Shown here piece after piece: positions 53,101 through 62,100 of a stretch of 64,000 bases of DNA. The stretch covers positions 4,682,831-4,746,830 of the forward strand of contig NC_049990.1 of NCBI RefSeq assembly GCF_000003815.2, given 5' to 3'. The stretch comes from Branchiostoma floridae. Taxonomy: Eukaryota > Chordata > Leptocardii > Amphioxiformes > Branchiostomatidae. Made by a program: the position numbers and the translations under genes. A model generated the notes under the pieces. It saw nothing but the letters and a program-made list of their open reading frames with translations, had not been told where the DNA came from and did not search any database. Numbering within the stretch: the stretch's first letter is position 1; each line of letters opens with the position of its first letter.

Positions 53101-56100
53101 TTTCAGATGTACATTTGTACAGTACTTGTAGCTACAAATGTACATTGGGGATGCTTCGATGTGTCTAGATGGGAATGGATGCTCCAGTTTTCATTGATTG
53201 GGAAAACAGTCAAACAGTCTTCAATGCTACTAGTATGGGCCTAGAAGGATTGGTAAAAAATTGCAAGAAACAGAAAATTCCAGATGTACAGTACCTGTAG
53301 CTACCTGGGGAATGCTTGGATGTGTCTGGATGGAAATGTATGCTCCAATTGTCTGTCATGGATGTTTCCTATGGGGAAAACTGCAGGCAAACAGTTGGAC
53401 ACAATCCTCTTATTCTTCTGCAGACATTTCAATGACTATACATTTGCTGAGTGCATAATGAACATTTTTTTTGTCAGTGCTAAGTGAACTTTTTATGTCA
53501 GAGCAAGTCGAACTTGGCCTATAGTGACATGAAAAGTTCACTTAGCACAGATAGAAACTCTTCATCATGCACTGATAAAGACAACAGAAAAGGTGTTGAA
53601 ACATCTACAGAAGGCTGTGTACTGAAGAAAACTGTTTTCTATTGACATACCAACCTGACAAAACTATTTGATGTACATAGTATGCAAACTTGGTAACTTG
53701 GATACTTAAATAGTCCATTAGCTGACATACAACTTTACAAATTGTACTCAACTAATCTTCCTGGACATATGACATGTTACAATATGAACATAACACATAT
53801 AAGTACTTACAGTTTGGTGTTTGGAATTCAAAGCATGGACCAGAAAAAGATTGGTATTAAAAACGATTGCTAAAAAGGCAGAAAATTCCAGACATCTGCA
53901 GTACATGACATGATGTAAAGAAGTCAGTTACTCAAGAATTTATATCCCTTCAGACATAACACAAGAACTAGAATGGAAATTAAGTACATGTAGTAGGCAA
54001 ACTATGTAAATATACATAGAATTCAAAGCATTGGCTAGGAAAGAATTGGATGAAAACAGAAGTTCTAGAATTAATGGAAATTTATCTCCACCAAAACATA
54101 AATGTAGACAAGAACAGGACATGACCTCTTCAATGAAAGTATTTGATAGCAAAACAGAAAACAACTCATGAGTTCATATCCTCCAGTAACCTTATAAAGT
54201 ATTACAGTCCTAACTATAATCACCAGGTATGACGTACTAAGATCCAGGAAATTCTACCCTATGGTAATAGATTACATCATAATGATTAAGGCAACGACGT
54301 CGAGCTCAGACATCGTTATCTTAATGAAGACAAAGTAGCGTCAGTAAAATCCCGGAAATCTTTCAGTGTCTGACTGTCTGTATGATATGTCTGTATGATA
54401 TATCAATACTAATCTGCTGTTACAGTGATGGTATAAACTGTTATCAGGTAAATGATGCATGTACAAGTAGAATAGATGAAATGTCACTGTCCAGTGTACT
54501 CAGTAATTAGCTAATTACCGATATTGATTGATGTAATTATATTTTCGTGATTGATGTAATTGCACATCTGCTAATTAGGCACATGTAACAGATAACAAGA
54601 GAAATTGATATAGCACTGTGTATTTCATTTTTTCTTCTAATGAATGTTGTTGCAATAACTTCTAATCTAAGGACTAGTAATTATAAGGTTTTGATAAGGT
54701 AAAAATGTTGATAATGGAGAAGTAAATTAAAGATTTTCGTAATATTTTAGCCTTTGGCTATTTTAATTTTGCTTGTATGATTGACTTTCCACAAATAAAC
54801 TCATACATAATTGTTATATTAAATAATATTGTATCAAAATATACGAAAAAATTGACAGTACAACTTAAAAAGGACATTGTTATAACTTGAAAAAAGTTTT
54901 ATTACTTTTGTGCACACAAAGTTTGACATAAAAACTCAAGTCATGATTTTACTTACTTAATAGAAACTTTACAATTTTGTTAACATACATGTACAAGTAG
55001 AATTGTAACACAACCCCCTCTCAACATTGCAGGGTTTGCCTGTGTGGGTGCGGTCCTTGTTGCTACGGCAGCTGTTTCTCGTGGCAACGGGTGCTGCGAT
55101 CATGACAGCTCGCTGGTGGGTGATGGGGTCAACGCCACCTGCCTTCCAGCCTGTAGACAACCCGGCAGCTTTCTCTAAAGACCTCTCAACAAGGGTGAGT
55201 TATTTTACATTGGGCAACTTATTTCCTCTTGTATACAAAAGCTGCTTGAGATATACATTGTAACATTGTAGTCCAGCTGCATTGCTGGAAAAATGTGCAA
55301 ATTTGTATAAAAGCACGAAATTTAGCTCACATACAAAATGTATTCTTGTATATTATGTGAAGGTTTCTCAGTTTCATTTTTTAGCCATTTTCAGACCAAA
55401 AATGTATATTTTGGGCTTCTATGCTTGAAACCATTTGAATAACAATTTTGAAATACATTAGACATTAAAAACCTTCTTTAAGTTAAATGTCTAATAGTAT
55501 GCACTTCTTTATTCCATTCTATTTCTGCAATTTGGGACACATGCTTTCCCGAATGATCAAATGAAACTCTACATAGTATTACATTTATACACTGTCTCAT
55601 AATGTAAATAGACTAATATATGGTAGTGTTTGGTTTCAAGCAGGGAAAATATCTATGAACAAATGACAAAGCTAGTCTTCCAGAAGTTTGTACGATTAAA
55701 GAGTTTGTACGAGTAAGAGTTGTTTGAATATTTCGTCTAAAAATAAACTCTTCTGGAGGGCCCTTTGAACGTAAGAATCAATTTTGTACCTTCTTGTACC
55801 TTCAATTTTCTTCCCTTTGCTGCTGAGTTTGCACCATGTGCAATGGCCTACTCAGTAGTGGGTAGAGTGTTTGCCTTGCATTCGGTAGGTCGTGAGTTCG
55901 ATCCCCGGCCGAGTCATACCAAAGACTTTAAAAATGGTACATGCTGCTTTCTCTGCTTAGCACTCTGTATTCGGGAAAGAGTATGGAAGTTGAACACACA
56001 CCACTACCAGTGGACTAGCCCCCTGCTGTAGTGATTGCGTTGTGTGGCCCAGGGCTAAGGAAACCGAGATGGGCGCCACCCTATGTGCCATCAGGCGCGG

Positions 56101-59100
56101 GAAGGGTTTAACTTTAACCGTACCTTCAATTTTCTTCCCTTCGTGCCATGTTTCTCCAGGTCCTCACCCACAACTATATTTACGCCATCAACGCCTGGCT
56201 ACTGTTCTTCCCTTGGTGGCTGTGTTTTGATTGGTCCATGGGCTGCGTGCCCCTGCTGCACAGCGTGGGAGACCCCAGAGTTCTCGCACCTGTCGCCCTC
56301 TGGCTCGGCCTTCTGGGATTGCTAACATATTGTGTTGTTGGTTTGGCCGATAACACGAAACGGTGAGTGTACTGAGTGCAGCGCAGGGTTATAGCCAGGA
56401 TTTTATTTTAGCATAATTGTACCTGGGCAAAGTGACCAATATGATGAGGGGTGGCGTGGAAGGGGATCTTGGCCCTTCCACAGTGAGATTTTTAATGAAT
56501 GTAGTCTAAGAGTAAAAAGTTGGCAGTGGTACCCATGAGGTGACTTAACTCACATCACATGTAATTTGAAATATTTTATAATCAGTTTGGAGTGGCATAT
56601 CATCATTTTTCATATTTGATTGACATTGTTCAACAAGGAAATGTTCAAAATTAGCGTAGGGGTCCTCATTTTAGCGTGGTGGTCACAAATTATAGTGTAG
56701 TGGCCTGTTACACTAAAAATGTACTACCAGTACTAGTAGCTAGGTTACCCTGCAACATAGCTGTGTAGTTCAGTTGTAGCAGCCTTGACTCTCACCAAGT
56801 GGTTGGCCAAAAAAGTTGCCTTCATTAGAGCCGAACTACTGCACACTGCAAAGTAAGGGCCGGAACTGCTATGACGCATGCTTTTAGTTTGAAAAGCTGT
56901 TTCTAGACAAATGGAGAACTATAACAGGATTACTTTTGATTGGTGGCCAAATAACAAGCAAAATCAGTCCCAGGAACTAACGGCACCACTAATGGGTTCC
57001 ATTCTGGACAACAGAATAAATAATGGTTAGCCGACTCGGCTGGTATGGCCACGTGCAAAGAATGTCTCATGACAACTGGCCAAGAAAGGTCATGAAGTTA
57101 TCTGTAGTGGGCAAGAACTCACGTGGACACCCCAAAAAGAGATGGGTAGATAGTGACAATGAAGATGTAAGAAAACTGGACTTGCAAAAAAAAAAGGGCC
57201 AACCCTCTTGACAGAGGTGGATGGAGAGCAGCTATTAGACATAAGGTACACTACCAAAAATGGTTTTTCTTATTTTTCTTGTTTTCTTATGGAGAGAAAG
57301 ATTTTCTTCGGTAAAGAAAATTCAAGGAAAGTAAGAAACCCTCTGCAAAATCTCTGTATGTTGGTTCTTGGAGAAAGAGTTTTTCTCTATTTTTTCTTAA
57401 GTGAAGAAAGTATTTCTATTAAGATACTTGCCAACAAGAATTTTCTAGAAATTTAAGAAAAACTTTATTTTTCAATCTTCCCATAAGATTCATTTTCTCT
57501 AAGATCAAACAGAGTATTCCATAGATTCTAACCGTAAGATCTTTAATCTAGTCATTTTTCAATTTCTACATAAAATCTTGGTTTGCTAGAAGAACATTCT
57601 TGACTTTTCTTGATTTTCTTATCCAGGGAGTTTGAGAAAGATGATTCTTGTGTTTCTTTCTAACAATTAAGAAGATACAAGAACTTTTTTCTTCACTTTC
57701 TTGACCAAATAATGTTAAGAAAAAGAAGAAAAAAAGAAACTCTAAAACAAGATATGACAAGCATAAAATTCACAAATGTTCTTATTTTCCTTATCCAGAA
57801 AGTTTAAGAAAGATAATTCTTGATTTTCTTTGTTACTTTTAAGAAGATACAAGATTTCTTTTCTTCACTTACTTGATCAAATACAGGTTTGAAAAATTAT
57901 AAAATCAAGAAATCAAAACAAAAAGTTACAACTAGCATAAAATTCTTTAATGTTATGTTTTCCTTATTCAAAAAGCTGCTTCTTGTTTTTCTTGGTAATG
58001 TTTAAGATATACTGTCTAGAATATATTTCTTAACTTTCTTGATTAAGAAAAACAAGATATTTTTTTGGGTTCATGGCACCTAGAGGTAGTTGCAAGATAT
58101 AACATTTAGTTGAATAGTATGGTAACCTTTCTTTTGAAATTTCTGTTGGTGACCAAGCTATGTTTAGTTCAAAGTTATGTTAAACTTTGCTTTCCTCAAA
58201 TCAAAACCCATTTGGTGTCTTTGTTAAGAATTAGTCTTGGTAACAAGAAAACATTTCTTGATTTTCTAGCCTATCTTGTCATGTGACATTTTCTGAACTC
58301 CTGATTGGTTTATTTGTATCTCAGAGTACTGTTGGGCTACCCCAGGTGGTCCATCTCTATTTTGAACAGTTATAAGAAAATATTTCTTAACATTTCTTGT
58401 TTTTCTATCCTCTCTGGTCATGTGACTTTTTCTGAACCCCTGATTGGTTGATCTGTATCCCAGAGTACAGTTGGGCTACCCCATCTCCATTTTGAACAGA
58501 GTGACAGTTGCAGCAGCTCAGTTCACTACTCTTTGTATCAGTTGGTGACTCATGCCAGTTTTACAGTCAAAAGAAAGGTAAAAGGGACCATGATCATGTG
58601 AGGCACTGGTGACTGGGTTCAATTTGCTAAAAATCAACAACTATGCAGCGGAAATAGCTGGGAACCAGATATGAAGGATAAGGTAAGTGTGCCCCCCTCC
58701 CCCACCTTGAAATACTTCAAGATAAAAGAAGTCCATGCATAGACTTTAGAGTGTAGGGTTCAAAAGCAACAAGGCATGTAGAATCTTGACAAAGCAGTAG
58801 ATATGGAGAGGCAAGAGTTGTTTCCATTACTAGTAGCTAAGCTACTAGTATATCCACCTTTTGGCTGCCAAATTCTATGTGCACATTGTATGTCTAACCA
58901 AAATAATCGTTGGGAGATTCCATTTCATATCACAGGGTTAGTCTGCTGTATTTCGGTTCAAAAACAAATTTCATTACGGTATCAAGTAAACATACATATC
59001 TATAGGTGTCACCAGTGGGTTAAAGAATAGGTATATAGTACAGTGCATTACTGAAATTAATATATATTATTCAAAATTGTTTACTTGATACCTTTTTTGT

Positions 59101-62100
59101 TGTTTTGTGTAAGACTACGAAGTAACAAAGGTCTTTCACTTTTTCTCTAGGTTCTGGAGGTTTTGACCATACCAAATGTCAAGAATGAAAAGTTCACTGC
59201 AAGGGTTTGCTCTATTTTGGAATGTGATACTCTGTAACAATATGGAATAGTTATATCTAAGTTTATAAATTATGGCCTTAGCATATTCCGCTACAAAACA
59301 GCTACACTGCCATTTAAGTAATGCAGTAATATTGCTGTAAATGCTTCTTTGAGAAGGGTAATGAATTTGAGACTCATCTTCTTGTACGTATATCTAGATA
59401 AATAATTGGCAATTTGAATGTAAAGGAATTATTGATGTTTGTCTGGTACTGTCATCGTAAAAGTATTTCCATTCAAAGACTGTTACTATTGTGATCATAC
59501 TTACTAAGTCTTATGTAAGAATGTGGTAATAAACATTCCTATACTACACACATAATTTGTTGAGATTTCTTCCTCTAACATTTTTGTAGTTGCTATTATA
59601 ACTATTTAGTGATTTTCTGTTTTTAAGTATTTGACAGCAGGAATGATGGTTCAAGAAAGTGAATCTCAATGCTTGAGACATTTTCTTGGTGTGTCTTTAG
59701 GAAGGAAGAAATTCTTGAATCAGAAGCTGATTCTTGGTGCAAGTAAAATATTCCTGGTGCAAGATTTCCAGACTTGTACAGAGAATCACTGTCTAAGAGT
59801 AAGAGTATCAGTCTTAAGATTAGAAAGGAATTCTTGAGCAAGATCCTGAATCTTAGCACAAGACACATGTTCTGTTAACTGGTAACTTAGTTCTTTAGGA
59901 CAGAAAGGTTTCCTTGCTTCAAAATAACTTTCAAGAAACTGATTCTAGGTTTGACCTGCTACCAGAATCTTAATCTTTGTACAAGATAATATATATTTGG
60001 TTTAAGACATCTATTCTTAAGGACAGAAGGTTATTCTTGTTGAAAGAATCTAAATCTTCATACAAGATGCATAATATGGTTAGTGCAAGAAGCAACAAGA
60101 AATCGATTATTAAGGACAGAAAGATTTTCTTGCTACAAGAAGCTTTCAAGAAACATAATCTAGGTTTTCCTGCTATAAGTTATTTAATCTTTGTTCTAGA
60201 ATAAGATGATTTTTCATAGTTTAAAACTATGATTAGATATAAATTCTGTACCACAGAATCATTCTTGCCACAAGAAGATTTATCTTATGTTTTTAGTCCC
60301 AAAACTTTAAGAAAGAACAGCTTGGCCTGAGAAAAATATTCTAAGAAAACTTTCACCTTCTAACTGACATTTTCTTATTTTCTTATTTTCTCACACAGAG
60401 AATAATTTTCTTTGTGGAAGATAACTTTTCTTCCACAAAGATAAATAAGAATGACATTTTTGGTAGTGTACTTATGTGTAATTCCAAGACTTAGTGCTGA
60501 GAAAACAAACTTTAATAAAGCTGCCAGAGGACAGAAACTTATGCCACTTTCTTCCTGAGAAGAAAAGCTATGAACCACCACCAAATCATAACCATAGCTT
60601 GTCTAGAACACCAAACAGATTTAGTAGTAGCAGTAGTATCCATAATTAAAACATTTAAGGCAAAGAAAATTGGAAGTTCTCATGCAGTACCAAGGAACAC
60701 TGCCAGGGGGATAAAGTATCTTTGTTTCTTTGATATGACAAAATTTCATGACATCCTTAGCTTATTAAGTTATGTTATTTTAGCACATACATTGAAAACA
60801 AATGCTATAGTATAGAAAATACATGTGTATAACCTTCTTTGCGAAGGTAATGAGTTAAACATAGACGTATTAATTCTATCATACAAAAATGTACATGTAC
60901 ATACAGAAACTTTTTTGGCTACAGTCCATAGATAGGTGAAGAAAGATTGTAGCATTAGTGCCAAATTGGCTGCCAGGCAAAAGACCACGCAAGCCAAAAA
61001 TGGGAAATTGATGAATCTATTAGCGGCCAACCTCTAGAAACTTTGGCAATAACGATTGGTGGGTTGAAAAAATGTGACATATTGTTTAATACCAAAGAGG
61101 ATATCCTATTCCTGTATTTGAAAACAAAGCCTAAAATATGAGCATCTATTGAAATTGCAGCAATATGTAGTTCAGATGGGTTAAAAGAATCTAAGTACTT
61201 TTCTGGAAATGGAAAATCGATACATCCCATTCTAGCTGACTTTTCCAAGATTATACCAGAGGGTTTGAAAAATGAGGCAATAGTTTCAGTACCAAAAATG
61301 GTTATGATACATATGAAAGCATTGTCATTTATTGAAATTTCAGCACAACATGTGGCTTAGGTTGGCTTCTAGAACTTGTAACTGCAATTATACCAGAATT
61401 GAAAAATTGATAAGTCTAATTCTAGCCCACTCTTCAGAGAATTTTAGTGAAGACAATTAGCGGGATATGAAAAATGAGGTAATAGTTTTCAATACCAAAA
61501 ATGATTGTAATACATTCGAAAGCATCTATAGTCATTTATTGAAATTTCATCACAACATGTGGTTTACATTGAAGAAGAATAATCAGTTCTAGAACTTGTA
61601 ACTGCTATGCCAGAATAAGGAAATTGATAAATCTATTAATTCTAGCCAACTCCAGAGAGAATGTTGGTGAAGATGATTGGCGGAATTGAAAAATGAGGCA
61701 ATAGTTTTCAATACTGAAAACATTTCAACCCGGAATGTATGACCTACTCGCTGTAAGTTTTGCTATATGGATTATCTGTTTGTAGATAGATCGTGTTTTA
61801 CCTACGTGTACATGTACATGTTATGTAATGTATAGGTAGGGAAATATATTGGATGATTGCATCAAATTGGGTGCCAAATAAAGGAAAAGCCATGCTGCAA
61901 GGAATTAATTTTACTTACAGAGCAGGCACTGCATGATAAAAGTGAAGAAATATTGCAGCATTAGCTCAAATTGGCTGCCAGCATAGATACTTGTAACGAC
62001 TTGCCAGAAATAGGAAATCGATAAGTCTATTTCTAGTTATCTCTGAAGGAACTTTTGATTAGGGTTATATGCTACATGTATCAAGCTTTAGAAAATGAGC

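Noticed and set aside
55845-55920. tRNA gene
   Set aside because: A- and B-box-like motifs are present but no acceptor stem closes, and the sequence is the head of a SINE bounded by a 22-bp target duplication.
56395-56752. hAT MITE after exon 7
   Set aside because: The left end looks right but the proposed right end matches poorly and there is no 8-bp duplication; kept only as a low-confidence note.
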